In this document: piece by piece, positions 1 through 12,170 of the stretch
How the letters are laid out: every line of letters starts with the position of its first letter
Position numbering within the stretch: the first letter of the stretch is position 1
Origin: Pleurotus ostreatus/Saccharomyces cerevisiae fusant
Lineage: Eukaryota; Opisthokonta
Direction: 5' to 3'
Length of the DNA stretch: 64,000 nt
Assembly: GCA_024196135.1 (NCBI GenBank)
Contig: JAMQCK010000061.1
Location: 1 to 64,000 of the forward strand
Translations under genes and position numbers: made by a program
The notes under the pieces: model-generated
Databases searched by the model: none
Told to the model about the DNA's origin: nothing
What the model saw: the letters and a program-made list of their open reading frames with translations, nothing else

Positions 1-593
1 TCCCCATATCTCACCTTCCCCATACGTTTCTCCCCTTATGCATCTCCCGTGCGCGCACACGCCTGCCCCATCTGCACCTTACCAGCACCTGCTCATTCAT
101 CTTTAATTCGTATAATGCATCGCACTCACGATATCCCAACGCACTTTGTACTACTACTCACTAGATACGTATAGTATCGTGACGTGTACCTATCTTCTCG
201 TGGCGGGCACATAGCTATCTGCTCGCGAGGGCACGTACCTATCGAAATTCCGTTTAGTACTCACATGTTAGCGTCTGGTAATGGCGGCAGCCCTTCATAC
301 AATCTGACTCTTTCTTCCTTCGATCCCCGTACATGTGTGCTTGCATCGGTGTTTCCAGTCTCTGCAACCGTCAGTCTGCGCCAGGGGGACGACAGGTAGG
401 CGCTTGTTTTGCTTTCTCTACGTCGCCGCATCTGTTGCTCGAGTGTGGCCTTCATCTGTTTCCTGTCTGCGGTTGAAGAAGAGGCTCATCAAGGTCATCC
501 ATTCTACGCCATACAGCATTGTAGATTCATGCATTGAAATACAACTAGCCACATCAGGTCAAACTACTCGAACAAGAAGTCCACGATCATCAT
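1..593. other. Intergenic, no gene seen
   Basis: Short overlapping reading frames on both strands, none with a recognisable domain or a convincing splice pattern. It lies downstream of the minus-strand gene ending at 594 and probably holds its 3' untranslated region. Confidence 0.5.
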
Positions 594-3500
594 TTAGAAC
601 AAGAAGTATCCAAGTCCAACAAAAGCACCGGCCACACAGAATCTCAGCAGGTTGTTCTTCCGCTCGTTCCGCTTCGGACCATCGCCCCATCGCCCCACAA
701 ACCAGTCAAAGCGCATACCGAGCTGTGCGTACTCGCCGCGCTTCAGCACTCCAACCGTGCGCCCCATCTCGCTGAACATGCGAAGGAAAGTGCTCTCCAG
801 GACCGCAAGAGCTCGGTATCCCCCCGACAACTCGATTTGCCGCGAGGGGTTGTCGGTGTTGGACCCGTCGTCGAGCACGACATGACGATAGACATCGAGT
901 AGCAGGTTCGCGAGGACGACGCTCGGGAGAGCGGTCAGCGCGAAGCGGACGATCTCCAGTCGGAGGAGGGCAGCACCCGCGAGCAGCGATCCCGTGCAGG
1001 CCACGATGCACTCGGCGGCGTTCGGCGCATAGTCGCGGTAGGAGTGCTGGGGATACATCCGCATGAGCGCGCCGTCTCCCACCGACCACATGTAGAAGCG
1101 CCAGTAGGAGCGCTTGCCGTCATGCCACCAGGGATGCGTCACGACTGCGTCCGGCGCCGCGTAGAACGCCTCGCCGCCCTTCGCGAGGGAATGGGCCGTC
1201 TTCTGAAGGCAGAAATCGATATCCTCGCCTCCGCCTATGAGTGAAGCATCAGTTTCTGCGAGAAGCTTGTGATGTCAACATACTACCGACCTGTCTTCGG
1301 GAACACGAGATCATACAACACGCCGTCGTCCGCTCGACGCGCGACCAAGTTCGCCGTGACGCCCCAGGGTACGTCCCTATCTATCTGGGTCGCGATTGCC
1401 CAAAAGTATGTGACTCCAGCGAAGTGCACTGCGGCTTTGAAGACGGTGTCCGCAGGAGGGAACTTGCAATGCCCGACGAAGCCCGCCGCGTGTGGATGGT
1501 TGCGGATGCACTTCTCCGCCTCGAGAAGGAAATTCGGCTCTGGGGTGATATCGTCGTCGAGGAATGCCACCCAGTCTGCCGTGGATTCGGCCATCCCGCG
1601 ATTCCTCGCGGCAGACGCGCCAAGATTCGTCGAGTGCACGCGAATGCGGACCTCCGGGCGATGCGAGTACTTGTCGAGAAGCTCCTGGGTGCCTTCGGCG
1701 TTGGGGTCGTCGATGATGATAATGTAGCTGGTCTCGCATGTTGCTGACGGACGGAGGGAAAGGATCGCTTGGAGGGCCTGAATATTCACGCGGTATGAAG
1801 GCACGACGATGTCCAGCGAGAGCTTCTCCTGAGGCACGACACCGCCATTCTCCTTGAGGAGTTCGTCTCGCAGACGGCTCACCCCGACGCGAAGAGTCTC
1901 GAAGGACCACTTCAGCGCACTCTCCTTCGTGTAGCGTGCATCCACCGATCCGCCAATGTCGTTCCGAAGTCTACAGTCCTCGAGCATGCGCGAGCACCCA
2001 AATCTGCGATAGATCGTGTATAGGTATGGGTCGCCGTCCTGGTTGACGAAGATGTCTGGGACGACCTCACCGCCGAACATATCGAGGTGCTTGCGATGCA
2101 CAACGGGGAACGTCGGCATACCTGCGAAGGTCTCATCCTTGAACGCGACGCAGCCGAAGCCAAGGGGAACCTGCCGCGTCGCGGACAGGTCTGCGAAGGC
2201 GCGGTGCACCGATCCCATCCATCCTGTCGAGAGCAGCTCGACATCATCGCCTAGCAGCACGTAGTAATCGCAGGCATCGACATATGCACGGCGAGCACAA
2301 TCGCGCCAGAGGGTGCATACCCGACCCCGTGCCACATAGGAAGGTGGCAGCGTGATAATATCGGCTGAGGGTATCCCGGCATCGGCAAGCACGCGGGCGG
2401 CGCGACCATCGCTGAGTACGCTGTCGTCGTGATCGACAAGTACGTAGATTCGATAAGCAAATGCCGGAGGATGACCGTCGGCTGAGCAATCGCTTCTCGT
2501 CGTCCTCCTCAAAGAATGAGCAAAACGAGTCAGATTGGCGGTGATGGGTTCGGTGGAGTGTGTGCCAGCTGCGGTGCGCGAAGTTATGGGGAGAAGGATG
2601 GCGAAGGTGACTGGATTGTGTTCCATGTGAACCAAAACACTGCTCTGAAGTGACTCGAGGGTCCGACCTTGAGCAACGAGTCGATCCAGTTCTCCCGTCA
2701 TCCATCGTGCAGTCTTCAGCATTCCGGAGCGGAGATCCACGCGTGGCTCCCAGTCAAGTACGCGGTGGACGAGCTCGTTGTGGGAGTTGCGCGATGCGAC
2801 TCCGATGGGTTTCGTGATATCATATCTAAAGTCGACGTCTGAGGGCCGAACGCCAGCAGCTTCGAGCGCGATATGGGCGAGCTCCTGGATAGTGACGGCC
2901 TGCTCGGTGCCAATGTTAAGAGGACGACTGTAATCCGAAGCGAGAAGCTTCAGGACGGCGTCGACGCAGTCGTCGATGTACAGGAAGGAGCGGCGCGCAC
3001 GACCGTCCCCCCAGATCTCGAAGGACGGCTTTGAGGACGGCGAGTCGGCCTGCATGCGCGCGGCGACCAAGGCCTTGCGCAGCATAGCCGCAGGAGCCTT
3101 CTCGCGACCGTTGTACCACTCGCCTCGCGGCCCATAGACGTTATGGAAGCGAGCAATGCGCACCTCGATCTTGCCTTCGCACTCAGCAAGGAGCATCTCG
3201 GAGGCCAGCTTCTCCTGACCGTACAGACCTTGCGGCTTGGGCGGCCCAGTCAGATCGGTCCACACGTCGCCTTCACGAAGCCGAACGTCCTTAGATAGAT
3301 CGGCCTGAAGGTGCTCCGGATAGATGCACGCAGAAGACGCATAGAGAATGCGCGCGGCTCCGGCTTTGATGGCAGCACGAAGGACGTTGAGCGTGATAGT
3401 GTGGTTGTCGTCGTAGACGATGAGGTCGTTTTCGGCTCGTATCGCTCCCATACCGCCCATGTTCGCGGCAAAGTGAAGGACGTGGGTGATCCCTTCCATT

Positions 3501-3760
3501 GCTCGATCACATACTCGTACATCGCGGAGGTCTCCCTTCACGAAGTCATGGCAGAGACCGGTTGGAGCGATGTATACGGGGTCCTGGATGTCGACAACTC
3601 GAATAAAAGGGAAGCCTTCGGAGACGAGTCTCTGTGCGACATGAGAGCCCTATTTGCCGTTGTGAGGACATGTTTCGAGAACAAATGAAGCGCGACTCAC
3701 TATGAAACCGGCACCGCCAGTCACCAAGATACGAGCGTTGAGCCTGTCGATAGTGGACAT
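594..3760 (-). CDS. Epimerase/dehydratase fused to two glycosyltransferase domains, membrane-anchored
   Basis: Three exons (3760-3701, 3649-1291, 1234-594) give 1019 aa. Residues 1-345 are an extended short-chain dehydrogenase: the Rossmann motif GGAGFIGSH is formed across intron 1, and MGGMG (about 84-88) and YGQEK (about 163-167) match GDP-mannose-3,5-epimerase-like enzymes. Residues 366-616 look like a GT-A domain (LLGDDVELL). Residues 630-830 are a GT2 domain with DIVVPSY, a DDD metal site near 718 and GGGEDIDF, the last joined across intron 2. The final 130 residues carry hydrophobic segments suggesting a Golgi or ER membrane tail. Intron 1 (51 nt) and intron 2 (56 nt) keep frame, and no stop separates the domains. 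Inferred role: making a nucleotide sugar and transferring sugars to a surface glycan. Substrates are unknown. Confidence 0.88.
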
Positions 3761-4304
3761 GAAGGCGACAATATGAAGTGCAGGCGTTGAAGCGGACACT
3801 GAAGAACGAGACGGTTATATAAAAGGCGTGCTTCCGGCCTGTGTGAGACATCGTACACGTCTTCGAGAGCGGGGCATGGGAGTATCTTGAAGTCACCATA
3901 GGAAAAGGACGGGCGCTTGAGATTCAGGAAACGTCTAGCGTGCACACTAATTAGGCGCCCGTGGAACCAGAAGGGAAACAGACTCACAACCACTGCGGAA
4001 CGCCGTCATACTAGGGTACAGAAGAGATTCCATGGGCACAGTTGCCAACAAAGGTCCCCAAAAGACTCAGTCGAGCCTCCGGATGAGGGCACCCAGAGCT
4101 TGAGAGCATAAGCCGAAGCCACCGTACTAGGAAACCGGAGAGACCGCAGTCGTGGGCGTCTAAGTAGGCGCCCGAGTACGAGGTCAGTAATTGGGGCGTG
4201 CGTAGGTAGCGAGGACGTACCCAGCGGCATCGAAGTTCATGCCTAGGATAAGACAAGACCGCCTCCCACGACCTCTCTTCCCGACCATAGCCCCTCTGAG
4301 CACT
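3761..4304. promoter_or_regulatory. Divergent promoter region between the two glycosylation genes
   Basis: These 544 bp separate two head-to-head genes with related predicted roles, so shared control is plausible. No TATA box is evident for the plus-strand gene. An in-frame ATG at 4239 could lengthen that gene by 22 residues. Confidence 0.45.
3816..3822 (-). promoter_or_regulatory. TATA box of the fusion gene
   Basis: TATATAA reads on both strands and lies 56 nt before the ATG at 3760. That spacing suits the minus-strand gene. The plus-strand ATG at 4305 is too far away to use it. Confidence 0.55.
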
Positions 4305-6093
4305 ATGTCCTCCTCCGATAAGTCCTCGCAGCCACTTGAGTCGGCGCCGTCGCTCACACGCCCCGACTACCACTTCACCCCTACTCAGGATTGGTTTAGC
4401 GGCAATGTCGAGAGATGGCGCGGGCTCTTCCCTCTGGTGACCGCATCCGCCCCCCGCGTCCTCGAGATCGGCACTTGGGAAGGTCGTTCCTCCGTCTTCC
4501 TACTTGAGGAGCTGTGCAAAGATGCTGGCGAGCTCGTGACAATCGACCACTACGACCTGCTCCAGACGGAGGCCGGCCGCGCACGCCGCGCCCGCGTCGA
4601 GCACAACCTGCGTCTCGCATGCGGACGCTCTCGCATCATCGAGGCCTTCAGCGTCCCGGGCCTCATGACGGTCCTGCGCGACGAGACGGAGGCTGCAGCC
4701 GCAGCCGCGGGCTTCGACTGGCTGTACGTCGACGGATCCCACCGCGCAGACGATACCTTCCTAGATGGCGAGCTCGTATGGCGCCTCGCGCGGAAGGGCG
4801 CTATCATCATCTTCGACGACTACCGCTGGCCTGCGGAGAGTCCGGGGAGCATGCTCCACCCGCGCCGAGGCATCGACGCCTTCCTCGAGCTGCACGCAGG
4901 CGAGTTCGAGAGACTGTGTGGCGAGGGCGACTATCAGATGGTCGCGCAGAAGAAGACGGAGATGCGCATTGGGTGGGCGTATGCCGAGGGATCTTCCGCC
5001 ACTGTCGAGAGCGCGCTTGACTACGGTATCAACCTCGCATTCGCCGTGGATAGCGCGTACGCGATGCCCGCGACGGTCGCGATCAGCAGCGCCCTCCGTG
5101 CACTCTCGTCCGGGGCGCGCTGCACGGTGTACGTGTTGGACTGCGGCATGTCGAAGGAGGATAAGGAGAAAATCAGCGCGGTCATCGACAAGGACAGAAG
5201 TGAGCGCACCAGCATCGTGTTCCTAGAGCCCGCAGAGGACGACTTGTGCCGCACCTTGAACAGCGCGACGTGGGCAAAGCTCGACGTTGTGCGCCGCGTT
5301 CCTGCAGAGCGAGTCCTCTACCTTGACGCAGACGTGCTTGTGCTGGGCGATCTCGCGGAGTTGTGGAACACCGACTTGCAGGGGAAGGCCATAGGAGCGG
5401 CGCCGGACGTAGGATATCCGAAGGGCCATCCCGGTGTCGATCTCACCAAGATGCATTCCAACCAAGCGAGCCTACCTGATGGCAGTGCCAGGGAGATGGG
5501 AGTTCAAGACACCACTGACAGCCCGACCTACTTCAACGCCGGCGTCCTGCTCATGAACTTGGCCAAGATGCGAAGTAGCGCGGCCGACATCGCGCGACTC
5601 GCGCAAAGCGCGTCGGATCTTCACTTTAAAGACCAGGACGTCCTCAACATGCGCTTCGCCGGGGACTGGGCCGAGTTGTCGCTGAAATACAATGCACAGG
5701 GACTTGGTGAGTGTCGGCACTCGCAGAGAGTTTATGGGACGCTCACCTAAAGTCATAGGCACATACGCCGACATCACTACATCTGAGCGCATGCGTCTCA
5801 ACCTTGACCAGATGCGTCACTCGCCTATCATCGTTCACTTCACTGGCCCTGTCCACCCTTCGCTCGTCAAAGTACTGAATCCTTGGGTTCAGCCCTACAC
5901 TGCAAAACCTTGGGGGTATGCGGGTGCACCGGGACACCCATTCGCTGATGCTTGGTGGCAGGGGTTGGGAGGAACTAGATGGAAAGGATTTTGCGACACA
6001 GTCGAGTACAAGGCGTGTCAAGAGGCGGCCAAGCAGAGAGCGCTGCAGGACGCTCAGGACAGTTTTCTAAAGTTGTTTGAGGCTTCTGGATGA
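4305..6093 (+). CDS. Methyltransferase-GT8 glycosyltransferase fusion
   Basis: Two exons (4305-5706, 5759-6093) with a 52-nt intron give 578 aa. The N-terminal half is a class I SAM-dependent methyltransferase: VLEIGTWEGRSS near 50-60 is motif I, and WLYVDGSH and IIIFDDYRW follow, as in Methyltransf_24 proteins. From about residue 245 it is a GT8 enzyme: NLAFAVDS opens the domain, YLDADVLVLGD holds the DxD metal site, TYFNAGVLLMN follows, and HFTG near the C-terminus is the GT8 histidine motif. No signal peptide is seen. I chose the ATG at 4305 over 4239 because the intervening 22 residues are arginine/proline-rich and unlike a domain. It is divergent from the epimerase-glycosyltransferase gene, which suggests both modify the same glycan. 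The acceptor is unknown. Confidence 0.88.
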
Positions 6094-7218
6094 GGACCAT
6101 TGATATCAGAAATCTATCGTAGATTGTTGTTTTTCCTTGAAGATAGATCCCTCGACGTGATCACCATACCAGCAGTTGCCCAGAATGACGGATGGAGGTT
6201 CGGGTCAACGAGAATATCAACCACGTGCGTTCGCCGTTCAGAGTGTGACATAAGGTGTCAGTCACGCCTTGTCACCGAATCGCCCGGACCACCGTGGTCG
6301 ACGTTCCTATAATGCGCTCTACGTCAAAGAAATCGCTCTTCGATGACAGAATGGGTCTGAATTTTCTGTGTCTGATCGAAAGCGACTGAAATCGATACTA
6401 CTTTGCGTTGCCCTCTGCGGTGGCAACTGCAGACGCATTGTCAGCGTTGTGTCTCCTAGTGATCATTCCGCCCATCTTGCCTCGTGATTTATGACAGCAC
6501 ATACCAACTTCCTCGACGTCCGTTCCGAAGCCTCTACTATCGGCAGCGATGGCTCATCGCAAGTCACGCTTTGCAGCACGCAAGGACGCCGCCTTTACGG
6601 TAAGTTTACGTTCACGTAATCGTGGCTGGGGCCAATCAACGGAGGCCACTTGTCGAGGCGACAATGACTGGCCATGGCGGGGCTAAGGCGAGGATAGGTA
6701 GCACGTAGTAACTGCATTTCCAGCCTCGGCCCTGTTATGCCGGCAGGGGAAGGAGTTCTCTTCCCAGGGTTCCTGACTTCAACAATTTAGTGCACGGGCC
6801 CTGTAGTGGAAGATGCATCACATCATGGAGCTTGGTAGGCGCACCTATTCGTCGAAGGTCGCAAGATGCTATTTGCGTCGCACCGCTGGACTCTGGCTAT
6901 CACCTGGCTATCGTAATGTGTGATCTTCCTTCTGTATAGGCATGATGATAGGTCTACCCGCAGCGTCTGCCTCGAGGGTACATCGACCTTCTCTTATGTA
7001 GTTTATCGTTTTAGCCCCCGATCGTCATGTTGCGCCGGACTGAATGGATGGGGGCAGGCAGGTAGGTAGGTAGGTAGGTAGATAGTTTCTCGGGCGAGGG
7101 CCCTAAACAGAGCCAGCCCTATCCGCCCTAGTAGACTGCGAGCGAATGTCTACTCGGCAGAACATCATGATCGCATGCGCTCTGATATCCCAGTCCACGG
7201 TCAATCGTCCCTGGGGTC
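6094..7218. other. Intergenic with a GGTA microsatellite
   Basis: No gene recognised. A tetranucleotide tract (GGCA then GGTA units, ending in GATA) occupies about 7053-7084. Confidence 0.5.
7053..7084 (+). repeat. GGTA/GGCA tetranucleotide microsatellite
   Basis: About eight tandem 4-bp units, five of them perfect GGTA. Confidence 0.9.
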
Positions 7219-8240
7219 TCACGTAAGCGAAGATGATGCGGCAGAAACAGCGAATCCAACGCACGCAATTGACGGTAATAGCAATGGCGTAGCGGTCACA
7301 CGCAGGAAAGCGCGGTGGACGAAACGGGCGAAGGAGGCGATAGCGGCGGGCGGACCCGCCACAACGCACTGTATGAACTCCTTGTCCCATGTCCGTTCCA
7401 AACGCGGCATAGTACCCCGCAGTCCTGCGAGAAACTCACTACGGAGCTGCACTAGGTCGTTGTCACCATCGCAGTGTAGCAGGACATGGACCTCATCCTC
7501 CACTGCGGCCCGACACAGCCGGCAGATGCGCAGATCGCGGTCGATTCGTGGTCGATACCGCGAGGTGCGCCGCAATTGTTCAATTGCGAGCGGGTGCTCT
7601 GACAGCATGAGGCGCGTGAGCGCCTTTCGGTGCGCGGGGATGTGCACGTCCAAGTAGGATCGGTGCGTCTTTGGCAACGGTCCACTCCCGCCCCCAGCTC
7701 CCTGTCCCTGCAGCAGAACCAGCCGGTGATCATTCATAAGGTCGTGTCGCAGCATGTCGCCAGCCGCACACTCAACACCGTTGATGAGGGTCGCAACGCC
7801 ATCGAGGTACTGCAGGCGCTCCCACACGTGGGTGAGGGAGGGGCATAGGCGCCCGATTATGATGCGCAGATCATTGATCCACCCTGGTTTTGATGTGTTT
7901 GCCAGAGCCATGGAGTCGCGCATGGCTGCACCAGCGAGATGAGCAGGGGAAAGCATGAGGAGGTAACGAAGGTAGCCTAGCGCTAGCAGCAGCCGCCGAA
8001 AAGCGATGGGTAGAATTCCTGTCTCCGTGTGTAGGGGAGCGAGGATTGATTGTGATCCGACTCCAAAGAGCCTCCGTATGAATGAGGTCTGGGAGTTGAC
8101 GAGCAGCTTCAGCGCGTCGGTGTCCATGTCCAGAACAACCTCGCACCCCGCAATAACCGCGGAGGCTGAGGACTCGAGGGCTCGAGATTCAAGGGCGTCA
8201 AGGCAGAACCTTCGAGCCGGCAGAACCTTCAGAAATCTGT
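7219..8240 (-). mobile_element. C-terminal relic of a non-LTR (LINE) retrotransposon polyprotein
   Basis: An open frame of more than 300 residues resembles the part downstream of the reverse transcriptase in fungal LINEs: the leucine-rich RRLLLALGYLRYLL block, then CRLC with EDEVHVLLHC, the Cys/His zinc-knuckle pattern of the RT zinc-binding domain. The frame runs upstream of the first ATG (8127) to about 8240, as expected of a 5'-truncated copy. The endonuclease and RT catalytic domains are absent, so it cannot act alone. No poly-A tail or target-site duplication was identified. Confidence 0.7.
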
Positions 8241-8348
8241 TCTCATCTTAGCGGGGACGTGGAGAGGGCAATGAAGGAGCAGGGGAATGCTAACATACGC
8301 GGCAATGGAAGAGCCATGACCGCCAGATGATGGAAGGAGCGGGGTACG

Positions 8349-8637
8349 GTCGGCGGGAAGGACCAGGTTCAATTTCGGATTTTGCGTTCGTGATCGTGGT
8401 CCCCCAAGGTCGGCGGTTCGAATCTGGCCCCAGAGTACATAGTTCTCCCTGGCCTGTGTGCGTAATTTTGAGGCTACCTTAGAGCGTATACTGAGTATAT
8501 CTATCGATACATTTATTTTCCCGCGTTGGGAGAGTCCCAAAAGTCACGAATCCGAGGTCGGAAGAAAAGCCGGCATTTGCCGAGCTCCGGCAGATGCCGA
8601 TGCTCGAGCTTGGCAGTTGCTTCTCACGGTTGAACTT
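8349..8637 (+). repeat. Left inverted arm with a tRNA-like B box
   Basis: 289 bp. It contains GGTTCGAATC at about 8411-8420, matching the internal B box of RNA polymerase III promoters. A matching A box is not clear. Confidence 0.85.
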
Positions 8638-9079
8638 CCGTCCCTTTGCCTCGCGCGAGACCAGATAGGTACTCTCAAGTCCTTTCTTGTAGAGTAATCA
8701 TATAGAACATTCTCTTGTTGAGCATGCTGCTAATATATGGAGGCTTATCTGATTGCTGCTTTACTTTTCTCCATTTCTTTCAATTGAGCTCAATACTGTC
8801 ATGGGCAATGCTGCTTCTTCCCATCCTTTGAAGAGGCCCACAAAATATAGAGCTGTATATATCTAGAGACATTAAGCGCTTTATTGGTAGGCTATGCCCC
8901 GTCACAAGTTGCTGGATGCACTCATCTCCCAACTCCAATTTTGGGTCTTTTCAGATGTTTGCTCGCATTATATATGCTCGAGGCCGCCGTATACTATCTC
9001 TTGAGGAGCATCATCTATTTAACTTGCATTGAGGTGCTGCTAGAGGGCATGGCCCAGGCCGAATGGGCAGCGGATAGCC

Positions 9080-9367
9080 AAGTTCAACCGTGAGAAGCAA
9101 CTGCCAAGCTCGAGCATCGGCATCTGCCGGAGCTCGGCAAATGCCGGCTTTTCTTCCGACCTCGGATTCGTGACTTTTGGGACTCTCCCAACGCGGGAAA
9201 ATAAATGTATCGATAGATATACTCAGTATACGCTCTAAGGTAGCCTCAAAATTACGCACACAGGCCAGGGAGAACTATGTACTCTGGGGCCAGATTCGAA
9301 CCGCCGACCTTGGGGACCACGATCACGAACGCAAAATCCGAAATTGAACCTGGTCCTTCCCGCCGAC
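9080..9367 (-). repeat. Right inverted arm
   Basis: 288 bp reverse complement of the left arm. The near identity indicates recent origin or gene conversion. Confidence 0.85.
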
Positions 9368-11270
9368 TGTAAGCGGGGACGCACGGGTTGATCACGATCC
9401 CCCCTGTTCCTAACCGTCGTCTTCGGGCGACAGTGTCCGCCTTCATGCGCTCTTATGCCTTCCTCTTAATTCTCTAGTGTGCCCAATGCTATTGTGATCA
9501 CACTACCACCGTCATAACCGTCCGCAGGCGTGATCGAGCACTCAACCGTCGAAGATAACAATCCCCCGCACCCTCATCCTCGTCTGCATACTTGCCCCGC
9601 GTCTCGCAGCCTGTAGCAGGGGCCTCGTATAGAGCACTACCGCATTTTGGTGCTGCAGGGGCACCACCGGCCTTGACTACCAACACCGATATTGCGCAAG
9701 CAGAACCATTTAGATGCTCCGCGAGGGTCTTCTATACCGTCTCCTGCGCTCTTATGGGCTAGCTTTTGCGTACGGTGAAGGAGCTTCTTAGGCAGGAAGA
9801 TGTCGGTGCGTTGTCGTGGCGTTCGTACCTTTTCCACTTGCTCATTCCCACTGCAGGGGTGCTCCTCGCGCGTCCCCAATCCCTCTTGACACATCCATGA
9901 TCACCGTCCATTGCATTGGCCGCCTCGCAACTTCTTCCCGTGCCCGCACACGTCCCTATCATAATGTTGAACTGCTCGTCTTCTGGTTTCATACAAAATC
10001 CCTGCGCATGTTCAGCATGTTTGTCGCCCTGCGATGGTCTGGGTTAGCCCGTGCGCTGAAATCGACGTCGCCCACCTGAAGATACTTTATGCTGCTCGCC
10101 CTCACCTGTGTCTCATGGCCATGGCACACGCGGATCAGCAGGAGACCTGCAGTTGCAACCGGTACGCCCTGTAGTACCTTTGCATCCTACCTATATTCAC
10201 CTCTCGTACTTCAAGATCTTCGCACGGACGCCACGACTTCGAGCCTTCACCTATACCTTTTCCTCATCGATGAACTCCCCCAGAACTTCAATGATGCTCG
10301 GTTGCGATGGACCCCGATGCGCAGGTCAATCCGAGCTCTGGTCACACCGTGGAGGCGAAGGTTGCCGATACCTCACAAATGGCGCTTTCTGCCATGGCCA
10401 TCGCGCTCGATCTATGCGCGTCCAGCCCATAGGAGTTCCGCAACTACGTCTTGATATCGCAGAAAGCTGCCCGCACGAGCGGTCCGCCACGTCTGTCCTT
10501 TCCGTCGCAACGGAAGTAGGAACAGCACGACAACCTCGGCATGCTCTGCATACTCCTGCAGCCCGGATTCCGCGCACCCCACTATCGACATTCCGAAGGT
10601 ATTTGTCCAAAAGCAATTGAGTCGACCTCCAACATGCTCATCCGTCACCGTCAGCTTCGCTTGCAACAACCACGGCCATGGCGGTGGGCGGCTTCACCTA
10701 CCACTTGCGGGAACACCTGAATCGCCGCAAAAAGCGTCAAACACAAAGACATTGCAGCATGTCCCGGTTACTGTTCTGACTCGCCCGAAGGGAGAGTAAG
10801 GAAGACCATCGACACGCTACCCTGGCGCTAAGGCCGAACTTTCCTCGTCCGGGATTCGGTTAGCGGACGGCAGAGCGCGACGGACGTCGTCGATATGCCA
10901 GGAAGGAGTTAGGGCCTGCGGTCAATGGAACGCTAGGGCGCTCTTGTCCTCGAGCTCTTTGGGGGTGCGGCACATGCGTCCTTCGTCAAATTTCCGATGT
11001 GGTGCGAGTCAGGCGCGTCAAGCAGATCATGAGCAGCGCGACGTCGCCAGGAGGGCGCAGAGACTATAGCATCGCTGGCGAGATGTACGGGGCTAACGAA
11101 AACGAAGGCGAACGAGTGCGATGAGGCGTGCATTGGGGCTGGAGTACGGGGCGCAGGTATGTGGCGACTTCCGCTGTGCAGATGATCAACAAACTGAAGA
11201 TTGTCCCTTTCAGCATCGACAACGAGTGCATCGTTCAATACGATGAACGAATGATCGGAGACCGCGGACC
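9368..11270. other. Gene-poor stretch
   Basis: Only short, overlapping frames on both strands, with no domain or credible exon chain. Probably decayed sequence. Confidence 0.45.
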
Positions 11271-12170
11271 TTGAGGTCAAGTGAACCCAACTCGAGGGCA
11301 CAACGGCGTAGAACAGGGAGGGCGCGTTTGAAGAGGTCTTCCACAGACGGGCCGTCCGTACCCTTAGGGGAGCTAGAGGTCTATGTACGTGTGGATGTCC
11401 ACATCGCCCTCACTGTCACTAACGGAGGCCCCTATCATTCCTCAGGAACCCAAGACCCCCGGGCTTACCTACTCTTCATCTCCCACGCAAGCTTCCTCCT
11501 CACCCGTGCTTCCCACCTCGACGAATGCCACCAACGTCTACCCATTCCCCTCTGTCTACGCGTCCGGCCCCTCCTCCTACATGCACGGCAACGGGCTCTC
11601 CTTCTCCACCTTCCCCAAGTGCAACCCTCTGCCCAGTGCGCACCTCAGGAAATGCGTGGACAACACCGAGAACTCATCGCGCTGGAGCAAAGGAAGCTGC
11701 CGATGACGAAGTACGAAGACGCGGATAGTGGGAGGGCGGAGCCGGAGGAGGAGAGGCTGGGGCCGGTGCGCAAGAGGAAGGTCGCGGTGTCGATGAAGGC
11801 GGGGGCAGCGCGTGCACGGACGTCAGCTTTGCTCAAGGCCTCGACGTCGCAAAAGGCTCGTACTTCGAAGCCGCAGGCGGGACCGTCGCACGCGGCGGAC
11901 GATGAGGAGCTGGACGACGACGTCCTGATCGAGATGCTCGGACAGCCGCAGGAGGAGGACGAGGCTGCTGCTCGGGCAGAACACGAAGCCGACGACGAGG
12001 AGCAGGACCAGCAGGAAGAGGATGATCACGCTGAACAGAGGAAGACGAGCTCGCGGGCGACGACGACCTTGTGTACGAGCGGCCGAGCGGCGACCGGCTT
12101 GACGAGGACATGCTCATCAACCTCACGAGAGAAGACGAGGTGTACGAGCGGGAGGTGTTGGTGGAAACGT
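11271..12170 (+). pseudogene. Possible decayed gene with an acidic tail
   Basis: Three pieces in different frames look protein-like. First comes a Ser/Pro-rich stretch at about 11383-11706. Next is a charged stretch at about 11680-12045 with basic clusters and runs of Asp/Glu (for example DDEELDDDVLIEMLG). Last is a frame rich in Asp/Glu ending in a stop near 12170 (DEDMLINLTREDEVYERE). The frame changes are not explained by GT..AG introns, so frameshift decay is the simplest reading. No family recognised. It may instead be chance low-complexity sequence. Confidence 0.3.

Larger units (their letters stand above)
8349..9367. mobile_element. Non-autonomous element with long inverted arms
   Basis: Two arms, 8349-8637 and 9080-9367, are reverse complements that I found to differ by a single 1-bp indel (five C versus four C). 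They enclose a 442-bp AT-rich spacer with no convincing gene. This fits a foldback-type or MITE-like DNA element, or two inverted copies of a short element. No clear target-site duplication was found; both flanks hold AGCGGGG, which may be chance. Confidence 0.75.

Noticed and set aside
1241..1747. 168-residue plus-strand frame
   Set aside because: It is antisense to the GT2 domain of the fusion gene, whose minus-strand motifs are clear.
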